Shown: one piece after another, positions 1 through 5,576 of the stretch
Layout of the letters: each line of letters begins with the position of its first letter
Position numbering within the stretch: the first letter of the stretch is position 1
Assembly: GCA_937915975.1 (NCBI GenBank)
Contig: CALGGL010000155.1
Coordinates: forward strand, 1-6,121
Direction: 5' to 3'
DNA: 6,121 nt
From: an uncultured Lachnospiraceae bacterium
GTDB lineage: Bacteria; Bacillota; Clostridia; Lachnospirales; Lachnospiraceae
Program-made: the position numbers and the translations under genes
The notes under the pieces: generated by a model
Seen by the model: the letters and a program-made list of their open reading frames with translations, nothing else
Told to the model about the DNA's origin: nothing
Databases searched by the model: none

Positions 1-501
1 GCAAACGGGCATGAGAACCTGAATGCCAGGACAATTTCGGAATATCTGGGTTGCTCGACTCAGCCGGTACTGTACAGCTTCAAGACGGTGGATGAGATCA
101 GGGAAGCTGCTTATGAGATTGCGGACGGATACCATACGGAGTTCATAATGCCAAAGGATACGGATGAAAATCCGATGCTGGCTCTGGGGCTTAATTATGT
201 ACGCTTCGGTCAGGAAGAGAAGAACCTGTTCCGCTTTTTGTTCCAGACGGATAAGTTTGGAGGAAAGGATGTAGCAGTTCTTATGGCTGATCCTGGACTC
301 TCGGAGATCATGGAAATCATGGCGGCAGGCCTTAAGGTAGATATAGAGCAGGCAAAAGAGATGTTCCTGACATTCTTCTGCGTGGCTCATGGAATGGCAA
401 GTCTGCTTGCCAATAATTCCATGAATTATGATGAGGAAAAGGCAGATAAGCTTTTGGCAAAATTATTTAACGGAGTGATTTTAGCGAGAGATAAAAAATG
501 A
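1..501 (+). CDS. TetR/AcrR-family transcriptional regulator (5'-truncated by window edge)
   Basis: The frame is open from base 1 to the TGA at 499-501 (166 residues), so the first ATG in the window (88) is internal and the true start lies upstream. Residues 11-29 (T-I-S-E-Y-L-G-C-S-T-Q-P-V-L-Y-S-F-K-T) are the second half of a TetR helix-turn-helix, with the recognition helix around CSTQPVLYSF. The rest is alpha-helical and resembles the WHG-type TetR C-terminal domain: LNYVRFGQEEKNLFRFLF in the middle and a VAHGMASLLANN segment near the end. Such proteins are dimeric repressors that release DNA on binding a small ligand; the ligand here is unknown. The CPBP protease gene starts 36 nt downstream, suggesting one transcript. 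The first 60 bases are 50% G+C by count, richer than the genes to the right. The family is confident, the target is not. Confidence 0.88.
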   Translation, partial: ANGHENLNARTISEYLGCSTQPVLYSFKTVDEIREAAYEIADGYHTEFIMPKDTDENPMLALGLNYVRFGQEEKNLFRFLFQTDKFGGKDVAVLMADPGLSEIMEIMAAGLKVDIEQAKEMFLTFFCVAHGMASLLANNSMNYDEEKADKLLAKLFNGVILARDKK

Positions 502-537
502 CAGGTATGTGACATGCTATGAGAGAGGGAGAATAAT

Positions 538-1239
538 ATGAAAAAGTTATATGAAAAAAGTGAAATCTGGTTTGCGGTAATGTGGATAATTATATATGTG
601 GTTGTTTGCGGTAATCTTAGGAATCTGGGAGATGACAGCCCTTATATGATGCTTGGACTGATTGTGATATCGGTGTTAATGTTTGCATTTGTAAAAGCAA
701 ATCATCTTGAAGAAAAGTATGGGCTTAATCATTGGTCAAAGAATTTCAAAGCGATGTTATTTTTGATACCTCTTTGGATTATAACTACCGGTAATCTATG
801 GGGAGGAATTGAGGCAGAATATGAGGGTGCAGGTCTTATCTTTGCTGTTGTTTCAATGGCTCTTGTTGGATTTGCGGAGGAGCTTATATTCAGAGGCTTT
901 TTATTTAAGGCGATGCTTAAGGACGGCAAGCCTATAGTTGCAATTATCGTTTCATCCGTAACCTTTGGAATGGGACATATAGTGAATCTGCTTACAGGAC
1001 ATTTCGGTCTTGAAACATTTGTACAAATGTTTTATGCAGTAGCCATAGGTTTTATAATGACATATGTATTTTACATAGGAAAAAGTCTTATCCCTTGTAT
1101 TATATCTCACAGCCTGATAGATGTATTTTCAAAATTTAATCGTGGTAATGAATTGGCAGAATGGATATATATTGGTGTGGTAATTGTGACATCAGTAGTC
1201 TACTGCATATATCTTAGCAGGATTAAGAAGGATGAATAA
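538..1239 (+). CDS. CPBP-family intramembrane metalloprotease (CAAX protease / Abi type)
   Basis: A 233-residue integral membrane protein with several hydrophobic segments (roughly residues 10-26, 37-53, 72-84, 98-113, 132-143, 161-180, 208-226). All the conserved CPBP (PF02517) motifs are present: E114-E115-x3-R119 in AEELIFRG, F143-x3-H147 in FGMGHIVN, and H191-x3-D195 in HSLIDV. These glutamates and histidines are the metal-binding and catalytic positions of the Rce1-like fold, so the enzyme looks intact. Bacterial members act in bacteriocin self-immunity, regulated intramembrane proteolysis or unknown roles; nothing nearby points to a bacteriocin. The ATG at 538 follows a purine-rich ribosome site (AGAGGGAG, 523-530) at good spacing. 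The gene lies 36 nt after the TetR gene on the same strand and is probably co-transcribed with it. It converges on the DUF4304 gene. Confidence 0.9.
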   Translation: MKKLYEKSEIWFAVMWIIIYVVVCGNLRNLGDDSPYMMLGLIVISVLMFAFVKANHLEEKYGLNHWSKNFKAMLFLIPLWIITTGNLWGGIEAEYEGAGLIFAVVSMALVGFAEELIFRGFLFKAMLKDGKPIVAIIVSSVTFGMGHIVNLLTGHFGLETFVQMFYAVAIGFIMTYVFYIGKSLIPCIISHSLIDVFSKFNRGNELAEWIYIGVVIVTSVVYCIYLSRIKKDE

Positions 1240-1271
1240 GATAAATAATTGAGAGTCTGTCCGGATAATAA

Positions 1272-1847
1272 TTATACTTCAGTTTTCATTTTCTGTTCTA
1301 TTAATTCAGTCAGGCTCTCGAAGTATTCGCCTCGCCATCTTTCTGCTTTGACATAATCATATATTTCTCTATAAAATCCCAAATCATATAGCAGTTTGCA
1401 TGTATAATAATGCATTACTATATCATTTGTATGCTTTTGGATTTCTCCGTTTAAGAGTGATTTTATAAATTCATCCTTGGAGTTTATAGTATTTAAGAAA
1501 GCAGTTGCTTCCCGCAAAGCGGTAATTATTATCTTTCTAAATTCTTCTATGTCAGTTTCTGGGGTAAGGGTATATATACCATTAAGATAAGATGTTCTAT
1601 TGCGAAACTGACAATCATATTCTTTAAAGGTTTTATTGATAGAATTTCCGACTTCTATATATAAACCATAGTTAATATAGAATGTTACTTCATCTTGAGT
1701 ATTCCATTTGGATTTTTGAAAATTAATAATTTTTCCAAGCCCATTATCGCTTATATATCTGTAATTTGAACCTTGTTTTTTCCATTTCAAAGGTTTGAAT
1801 AATTCATTAAAAATATCTGATAATAATTTTTTAAATAATTCCTGCAT
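1272..1847 (-). CDS. DUF4304 domain-containing protein
   Basis: A 191-residue soluble protein with no signal peptide or membrane segment. The N-terminal half matches the DUF4304 pattern: an amphipathic opening helix, FKPLKWKKQGSNY (about residues 17-29), then GKIINFQKSKWN (38-49) and an alternating beta-like stretch, DEVTFYINYGLYIE. The C-terminal ~70 residues look helical. The biochemical function of DUF4304 is not established, and I infer none. The start at 1847 is supported by TGAGGA (1855-1860), 7 nt upstream. The gene lies 38 nt downstream of the PPOX gene on the same strand with no clear terminator between, so read-through is likely. It is the most AT-rich gene in the window (sampled 60-base rows count at 25% G+C or less, with one at 37%), which may reflect separate acquisition. 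It converges on the CPBP gene, with only 32 nt between the stops and no convincing terminator hairpin there. Confidence 0.8.
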   Translation of the reverse strand: MQELFKKLLSDIFNELFKPLKWKKQGSNYRYISDNGLGKIINFQKSKWNTQDEVTFYINYGLYIEVGNSINKTFKEYDCQFRNRTSYLNGIYTLTPETDIEEFRKIIITALREATAFLNTINSKDEFIKSLLNGEIQKHTNDIVMHYYTCKLLYDLGFYREIYDYVKAERWRGEYFESLTELIEQKMKTEV

Positions 1848-1885
1848 AATAAAATCCTCAATTAAATAATCATAGTTTGTTCTTT

Positions 1886-2362
1886 TTACGATTCATTCAC
1901 CAGCTTGCCGGTCATATGCTCTATGGTCAGTTCAAAGCATTGAACCCTGGGCAGTGCATTGGTAAGTTCTTTTTTCAGGTATTCTTCATCATCGGTGAAC
2001 TTTTGGCAAAGCTTTGTGCAGATTTCTCTTGCTTTGTCATAATCGCTTATAAGCTTGATTCTTCCAAATACTATAACGCTGTTTATATTAAGTGCCCATT
2101 CGCCTTCTTTTCTGTAGCCTTTATCATACACACAAAAGCTCACCTTATCGCAGGCTTTTATGGCATCAATTTTGTGCCCTTCCTTTGCACCGTGAAAATA
2201 AATCTTATTATCCTCTTCCGAATAATAATGGCTTATCGGAATACCGTAAGGATAACCGTCGTCACCTATCATTGACAGTACGCCTCTTGGTTCATCCTTA
2301 AGAATCCTTATACATTCTTCTTTAGTTATCTGCTGTTTAAAACGTCTCATTTCCCTAAACAT
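1886..2362 (-). CDS. Pyridoxamine 5'-phosphate oxidase-like (NimA-type) flavin-binding protein
   Basis: A 158-residue cytoplasmic protein of the split-barrel FMN-binding (PPOX-like) fold, near the usual length of the NimA-like subgroup. Diagnostic parts are RGVLSMIGDDGYPYGIPISH (residues 26-45, first beta hairpin), IYFHGAKEGHKIDAIK (54-69, the flavin/phosphate-contacting strand and helix), VSFCVYD (74-80), the VIVFGRIKLI strand (97-105), and an IEHMTGK ending. Relatives bind FMN or a similar cofactor and reduce small molecules, classically 5-nitroimidazoles; the native substrate is unknown. The start at 2362 is preferred because AGGGTG (2368-2373) precedes it at 5 nt, whereas the in-frame ATG at 2350 has its AGGGA only 2 nt away. 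The gene is transcribed divergently from the GH3 gene, from a promoter that nearly duplicates the GH3 one, and probably runs on into the DUF4304 gene. Confidence 0.9.
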   Translation of the reverse strand: MFREMRRFKQQITKEECIRILKDEPRGVLSMIGDDGYPYGIPISHYYSEEDNKIYFHGAKEGHKIDAIKACDKVSFCVYDKGYRKEGEWALNINSVIVFGRIKLISDYDKAREICTKLCQKFTDDEEYLKKELTNALPRVQCFELTIEHMTGKLVNES

Positions 2363-2395
2363 ATCATCACCCTGTGTAGTTTATTTTATAGCCTT

Positions 2396-2425
2396 ATTTT
2401 ATTTCTTTGATATGGTTTATGTCAA
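2396..2425 (-). promoter_or_regulatory. Sigma-A promoter of the PPOX gene
   Basis: On the minus strand a perfect -35 box TTGACA (2425-2420) is followed after 18 nt by TAAAAT (2401-2396), five of six matches to the -10 consensus. Transcription would begin near 2389, giving a leader of about 27 nt before the ATG at 2362. The surroundings match the promoter on the other strand closely: TTGACATAA, 11 nt, then GAAATAAAATAA, one differing base, and GCTATA, ending at 2387. Confidence 0.7.
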
Positions 2426-2426
2426 A
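2406..2426. promoter_or_regulatory. Imperfect palindrome overlapping the PPOX -35 region (operator candidate)
   Basis: A 21-bp imperfect inverted repeat with 8-nt arms TTTGATAT (2406-2413) and ATGTCAAA (2419-2426), seven of eight positions complementary around a 5-nt centre. It covers the -35 box and spacer of the PPOX promoter, a typical place for a repressor site. It is not reproduced at the GH3 promoter. AT-rich DNA makes such palindromes fairly common, so this is only a candidate. Confidence 0.3.
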
Positions 2427-2515
2427 TATTAATTGAGTAAATTATTTTTATTTTCTATTGCAGTATATGAGTTTCCTTTTAATCTTGCACATGGTTGAAT
2501 ATTTGGTGTCTTTCC

Positions 2516-2544
2516 TTGACATAAGCTGCCTAGGGAAATAAAAT
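2516..2544 (+). promoter_or_regulatory. Strong sigma-A promoter driving the GH3 gene
   Basis: A perfect -35 box TTGACA (2516-2521), a 17-nt spacer, and TAAAAT (2539-2544) as the -10 box. The start point would fall near 2551, giving a leader of about 28 nt. TTGACATAA (2516-2524) and GAAATAAAATAA...GCTATA (2535-2553) are shared with the oppositely facing PPOX promoter; only the 10-nt middle, which contains CCTAGG, and one base differ. By inference this was originally the promoter of the flavin oxidoreductase whose first codons now open the GH3 gene. Confidence 0.75.
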
Positions 2545-2562
2545 AATGCTATATATCTAACA

Positions 2563-2569
2563 AGAGGAG
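2563..2569 (+). promoter_or_regulatory. Ribosome binding site fixing the GH3 start at 2579
   Basis: AGAGGAG ends 9 nt before the ATG at 2579, an excellent Shine-Dalgarno site. It matters because the glycosidase's expected start, about 31 codons in, is not an ATG and has no comparable ribosome site. The sequence therefore favours translation from the chimeric upstream ATG. Confidence 0.75.
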
Positions 2570-2578
2570 TTTATAAAA

Positions 2579-4582
2579 ATGGAAAATATAAAGACAGTAA
2601 TTATTCATGGACAGAATCATAAAGGCTCGACCTATCATATAGCGCATGAATTGGCAGAGAAAATATCGGATATTAAAAAGAAAGTATTACCGATTATTTT
2701 ATCACTATCGCTTGGATTATCTCTTGCAGCATGCGGAAAAAACAATAATACAGATGATGAAAAAGGCACAGCAGAGATTGGCAGCGAAGAAACCTATGTG
2801 TCACAGGATGATACATCTTTAGATGCGACGGAAGAAGTAACGGAAGATACAGGTTCGTTAAATGATTATAAATATATGCAGTATGCTGATATGACGGCAG
2901 AGGAGATAGTAAATTCGCTTACGCTTGAACAAAAGGCTTTTCAGATGGTTCAGCCGGCATGTTATATGACAAGTCTTAAAGCTATGAAAGAAAATTGCTA
3001 TGGAAGCGTCCTTTCAAGAGATAATTATTATAATTATGAACAGTGGCAGGAGTATATTGACAACTTCCAGCAGATGGCAATTTCATCTGAAGCAGGTGTG
3101 CCGTTTATTTATGGTCAGGATGATGTTCATGGAGTAAATTATGCAGTTGATACCGTAATATTTCCACATAATATAGGAATGGGTGCGGCAAATGATGAGG
3201 AGCTTATGTATCAGGTGGGGCTTATAACTGCCGACGAGGCGAAGTTATGTCATATGCTTTGGAATTTCTCACCTTGTGTAGCACAGTCGGTTGATCCAAG
3301 ATGGGGCAGAACCTATGAAAGCTATGGTTCTGATATAGAAACCATAACAAAGTTAAGTACTGCTTATACAAAGGGCGTACAGGATGGTGGAGTTATAGCA
3401 TGTACCAAGCATTTCTTTGCAGAGGGAAATGTGTTGTATGGAACCGGCGAGGATTCGGATGTTGACAGACTTATAGACAGAGGAGACGCGGTTCTTACCG
3501 ATGAGCAGATTGATGAATTGCTTTCTGTCTATAAGGCGCAGATAGATGCCGGAGTCAAGACCATAATGATAAGCCACTCATCCTTAAACGGAGTTAAGAT
3601 GCATGAAAATAAAGAATATATAGATATTCTTAAAAATGATTATGGCTTCGAGGGTTTTATAGTAAGTGATTGGAATTCGGTACAGAATACCTCTCCTGAA
3701 ACATATTATGAGCAGGTGGTTACAGCTGTAAATTCAGGCATTGATATGCTTATGGAGGTAGACCGTTATGATGAGGCTGCAGGAATAATTGTTGAAGCGG
3801 TTGGAAACGGCGACATATCCGAAGAAAGAGTGGATGATGCAGTAAGGAGAATAATTCAGGTTAAAAAGGATATAGGAATAATTGAAGATCCGTTTTGTGA
3901 TAATATGGAAACCGTTCAGGATGAAACCGGTTCCGAGCAGTATAGAGTTATTGCTGAAAAGGCAGTAGAGGAAAGTTTGGTGCTCATAAAAAATGAGGGA
4001 GAAGTGCTTCCGTTTAAGAGCGGAACCAGTGTCTATATAATGGGTCCAGCAGCAAATAATGATGTATCACAATGTGGCGGATGGACTATGGACTGGAACG
4101 AAAGCTACCTTGAGGATATACCTGGATTAACAACCATAAGAGAAGGCTTCGAGCAGAAAGCGGATGAATATGGAATAAATGTAATAACTAAAGAAGCAGA
4201 TGCTGAAAAAGCCGATGTTATTCTTCTGGTAGTGGGCGAACAGGCTTATGCAGAATGGAATGGTGATGCAGAAGATATCGACTTATGTGGTCCGCTCGGT
4301 CTTTCAGGCAACGCATCATCAATTGAAAAAGCTAAAAAGTATGGTAAGCCTATTGTTACATGTATCGTTGCAGGAAGAAATGTATTTATAGATGATTATA
4401 TCGATGACTGGGATGGTGTAGTAATGTGCTATCTTCCGGGCTCTGAAGGACAGGGTGTGGCAAATGTACTATGTGGCAACAGCAATTTTACAGGCAGACT
4501 TCCAAGCCCATGGTATAGTTCCGTAGAACAAATTGAATCCGGAAATGCATGGCTTGAAAGAGGCTACGGACTTACATATTAA
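2579..4582 (+). CDS. GH3 beta-glucosidase / exo-beta-glucanase lipoprotein with a chimeric N-terminus
   Basis: A 667-residue glycoside hydrolase family 3 enzyme, expected to remove glucose from beta-glucans or cello-oligosaccharides at the cell surface. Residues 1-31 resemble a flavodoxin-like oxidoreductase (HGQNHKGSTYHIA). Residues 33-52 are a lipoprotein signal (KKKVLP, hydrophobic core, lipobox LAAC, C52). Residues 53-97 are an acidic D/E/T/S linker. The GH3 barrel follows: GQDDVHG (179-185), DPRWGRTYESYGSD (239-252), K277-H278, ISHSSLNGVKMH (331-342), and the nucleophile D364 in GFIVSDW. The C-terminal domain has GGWTMDW (500-506), GEQAYAEWNGD with E559 as probable acid/base, and GSEGQGVANVL. 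It resembles plant ExoI-type enzymes and lacks a fibronectin-III tail. All catalytic residues seem present. The fused N-terminus extends the signal peptide's n-region, so export efficiency is uncertain. Exact substrate is not determinable here. Confidence 0.93.
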   Translation: MENIKTVIIHGQNHKGSTYHIAHELAEKISDIKKKVLPIILSLSLGLSLAACGKNNNTDDEKGTAEIGSEETYVSQDDTSLDATEEVTEDTGSLNDYKYMQYADMTAEEIVNSLTLEQKAFQMVQPACYMTSLKAMKENCYGSVLSRDNYYNYEQWQEYIDNFQQMAISSEAGVPFIYGQDDVHGVNYAVDTVIFPHNIGMGAANDEELMYQVGLITADEAKLCHMLWNFSPCVAQSVDPRWGRTYESYGSDIETITKLSTAYTKGVQDGGVIACTKHFFAEGNVLYGTGEDSDVDRLIDRGDAVLTDEQIDELLSVYKAQIDAGVKTIMISHSSLNGVKMHENKEYIDILKNDYGFEGFIVSDWNSVQNTSPETYYEQVVTAVNSGIDMLMEVDRYDEAAGIIVEAVGNGDISEERVDDAVRRIIQVKKDIGIIEDPFCDNMETVQDETGSEQYRVIAEKAVEESLVLIKNEGEVLPFKSGTSVYIMGPAANNDVSQCGGWTMDWNESYLEDIPGLTTIREGFEQKADEYGINVITKEADAEKADVILLVVGEQAYAEWNGDAEDIDLCGPLGLSGNASSIEKAKKYGKPIVTCIVAGRNVFIDDYIDDWDGVVMCYLPGSEGQGVANVLCGNSNFTGRLPSPWYSSVEQIESGNAWLERGYGLTY

Positions 4583-4595
4583 AATACTTTAGTTA

Positions 4596-4693
4596 AGAGA
4601 CGGTTCCCGGATTTACATTTTTGGTGCTAAGCATAGCGTGAGCGTTAGCGAGCTATGCGTGTACCATAAAATGTAAATCCGGGAACCGCCTTT
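4596..4693. repeat. Long near-perfect inverted repeat / hairpin between the GH3 and SGNH genes
   Basis: Arms 4601-4621 and 4668-4688 are perfect 21-nt reverse complements (CGGTTCCCGGATTTAC... against ...GTAAATCCGGGAACCG). Pairing continues inward with one bulged T (GGT 4623-4625 with ACC 4663-4665), a small internal loop, and GCATAGC (4631-4637) with GCTATGC (4652-4658), leaving a 14-nt tip. Outward, bases 4596-4599 can pair with 4690-4693 after one A-C mismatch. The right side runs into TTTGTTGATTTT, so it may end GH3 transcription, but it is much larger than a normal terminator and the T-run is interrupted. It could instead be a dispersed palindromic repeat or a small non-autonomous element. 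No flanking target duplication is apparent. Confidence 0.85.
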
Positions 4694-4763
4694 GTTGATT
4701 TTATGTTATAGCTTAATTCTATAACCCGTCATATTATTTAAGAATTATGCAAAATTCAATGAT

Positions 4764-4774
4764 TATAATATAAT
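4764..4774 (+). promoter_or_regulatory. Probable -10 region of the SGNH gene promoter
   Basis: Two overlapping perfect TATAAT hexamers (4764-4769 and 4769-4774) lie about 50-60 nt before the SGNH start. No good -35 box is found at 16-18 nt upstream; the best is TATGCA (4746-4751), a 3-of-6 match for the second hexamer. The hairpin upstream would separate this transcript from the GH3 gene, which makes a separate promoter here reasonable. Confidence 0.4.
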
Positions 4775-4804
4775 AACCACAACAGGAGAGAATTGAATTC
4801 GTAT

Positions 4805-4828
4805 ATGAAAAGAGGGTGGTTATTATGA
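4805..4828 (+). other. Possible 7-codon mini-ORF (MKRGWLL) overlapping the SGNH start
   Basis: ATG at 4805 opens M-K-R-G-W-L-L and stops at TGA 4826-4828, overlapping the SGNH ATG (4825-4827) in an ATGA junction. An AGGAGAG sequence (4784-4790) lies 14 nt upstream, somewhat far; an in-frame TTG at 4793 is closer. The mini-ORF reads through the ribosome site of the SGNH gene (AGAGGG), so its translation could couple to or tune that gene. It could also be chance. Confidence 0.25.
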
Positions 4829-5454
4829 AACAGATTCTTTGCTTTGGTGATTCAAATACATACGGATATATCCCTGAAACCGGGAAAAGATATCCTTGGG
4901 GAGTAAGATGGACAAGTATATTAAATGAAAAGCTTGGCCTTGAAGATTACAGAGTTATAGAAGAAGGTTTATGTGGAAGAACCACAATATTTGAGGATCC
5001 TTTAAGAGAAGGAAGACGTGGTACAAAGCTTCTTCCGGTACTTTTGGAAACTCATAATAATCCGGATATAATAGTTGTTATGCTTGGAACAAATGATTGC
5101 AAGACAGTATATAGCGCGACTCCCGAGATAATAGGAAAGGGAGTAAAGAGGCTTCTCACACAGATAAGAAATTTATCAGAAGAAAGTAAGGTTTTACTTA
5201 TATCACCGATTCATCTTGGAGAAAGAGTCTGGGAGGATAATTATGATACTGAGTTTTCACCGAAATCTGTGGAGGTTTCAAAAGAGCTTGCAAATGTATA
5301 TAGCAGAATAAGCAGGGAAGAAAACATTTACTACCTTGATGCATCAAAATATTCATCTCCGAGCGAAACCGATCAGGAGCATATGGATGAAAACGGACAT
5401 AAGGCACTCGCACAGGCGGTGCTTACCAAGATAAAGGAAATAGAGGCTGCATAG
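4825..5454 (+). CDS. SGNH/GDSL-family esterase (arylesterase/acyltransferase-like)
   Basis: A 209-residue single-domain SGNH hydrolase with no signal peptide, so probably cytoplasmic. The blocks appear in order: ILCFGDSNTYG with nucleophile S10; GLCGRTT with the block II glycine G51; MLGTNDCK with N90 of the oxyanion hole; and DQEHMDENGH with the D183/H186 pair expected in the D-x-x-H block. The features WGVRW, RVIEEGLCGRTT and EDP are shared with the mycobacterial arylesterase/perhydrolase (Ms-Act) type rather than with secreted lipases. Such enzymes cleave short acyl esters, and next to a GH3 glucosidase a role in removing acetyl groups from plant glycans or sugars is plausible but inferred. 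I chose ATG 4825 because AGAGGG (4811-4816) sits 8 nt ahead; an in-frame GTG at 4816 lies within that ribosome site. A hairpin-plus-T terminator overlaps the 3' end. Confidence 0.92.
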   Translation: MKQILCFGDSNTYGYIPETGKRYPWGVRWTSILNEKLGLEDYRVIEEGLCGRTTIFEDPLREGRRGTKLLPVLLETHNNPDIIVVMLGTNDCKTVYSATPEIIGKGVKRLLTQIRNLSEESKVLLISPIHLGERVWEDNYDTEFSPKSVEVSKELANVYSRISREENIYYLDASKYSSPSETDQEHMDENGHKALAQAVLTKIKEIEAA

Positions 5455-5469
5455 AGCGGTCTCTTTTTT
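5442..5469 (+). terminator. Intrinsic terminator of the SGNH gene
   Basis: GAGGCTGC (5443-5450) pairs with GCGGTCTC (5456-5463) through eight pairs, two of them G-T wobbles, around the 5-nt loop ATAGA, with an extra A-T pair at the base. Six Ts (5464-5469) follow directly. The stem begins inside the last codons of the SGNH gene and the loop contains its TAG stop. Confidence 0.75.
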
Positions 5470-5470
5470 A

Positions 5471-5499
5471 TGGGCAAAATAAGAAATTGATGTTATAAT
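5471..5499 (+). promoter_or_regulatory. Extended -10 promoter of the last gene
   Basis: TGTTATAAT (5491-5499) is a perfect extended -10 element. TGGGCA (5471-5476), a four-of-six -35 match, lies 17 nt before the TATAAT. It begins just after the SGNH terminator, so the downstream gene is its own transcription unit with a leader of about 70 nt. Confidence 0.65.
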
Positions 5500-5553
5500 C
5501 AAAAAAGCAAATGTAAGAAGATTTGGAACCATCTGCAAGGTATAGGGAGAAGA

Positions 5554-5574
5554 ATGTTAAAACGAGGAATATGA
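5554..5574 (+). other. Possible 6-codon mini-ORF (MLKRGI) ahead of the last gene
   Basis: ATG 5554 opens M-L-K-R-G-I and ends at TGA 5572-5574, overlapping an ATG at 5571 in an ATGA junction. It has its own ribosome-like sequence AGGGAG (5544-5549), 4 nt upstream, and its K-R-G codons read through the GAGGA site of the following gene. The layout parallels the mini-ORF before the SGNH gene. It may couple translation or be chance in purine-rich leader DNA. Confidence 0.25.
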
Positions 5575-5576
5575 TA

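Noticed and set aside
88..90. ATG at 88 as the start of the TetR gene
   Set aside because: The frame is open to base 1 and the upstream residues form the helix-turn-helix, so this ATG is internal.
1240..1271. Two-way terminator between the CPBP and DUF4304 genes
   Set aside because: The gap has only AT-rich partial palindromes (around ATAATTAT) and no stable stem with a T-run.
1877..2275. Plus-strand open frame opposite the PPOX gene
   Set aside because: It lies antisense to a gene with clear PPOX motifs, shows no family features of its own and lacks a ribosome site.
2651..2674. Internal start (TTG 2651 or ATT 2672) restoring a normal GH3 signal peptide
   Set aside because: Neither has a good Shine-Dalgarno sequence upstream, while the ATG at 2579 has an excellent one. 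It cannot be excluded by sequence alone.
4601..4688. Inverted repeat as an insertion sequence or MITE with target duplication
   Set aside because: No transposase and no matching direct repeats at the flanks are visible, so it is described only as a hairpin repeat.
4816..4818. GTG at 4816 as the SGNH start
   Set aside because: It overlaps the ribosome site AGAGGGTGG; the ATG at 4825 has proper spacing and gives the usual short lead into the GDS motif.
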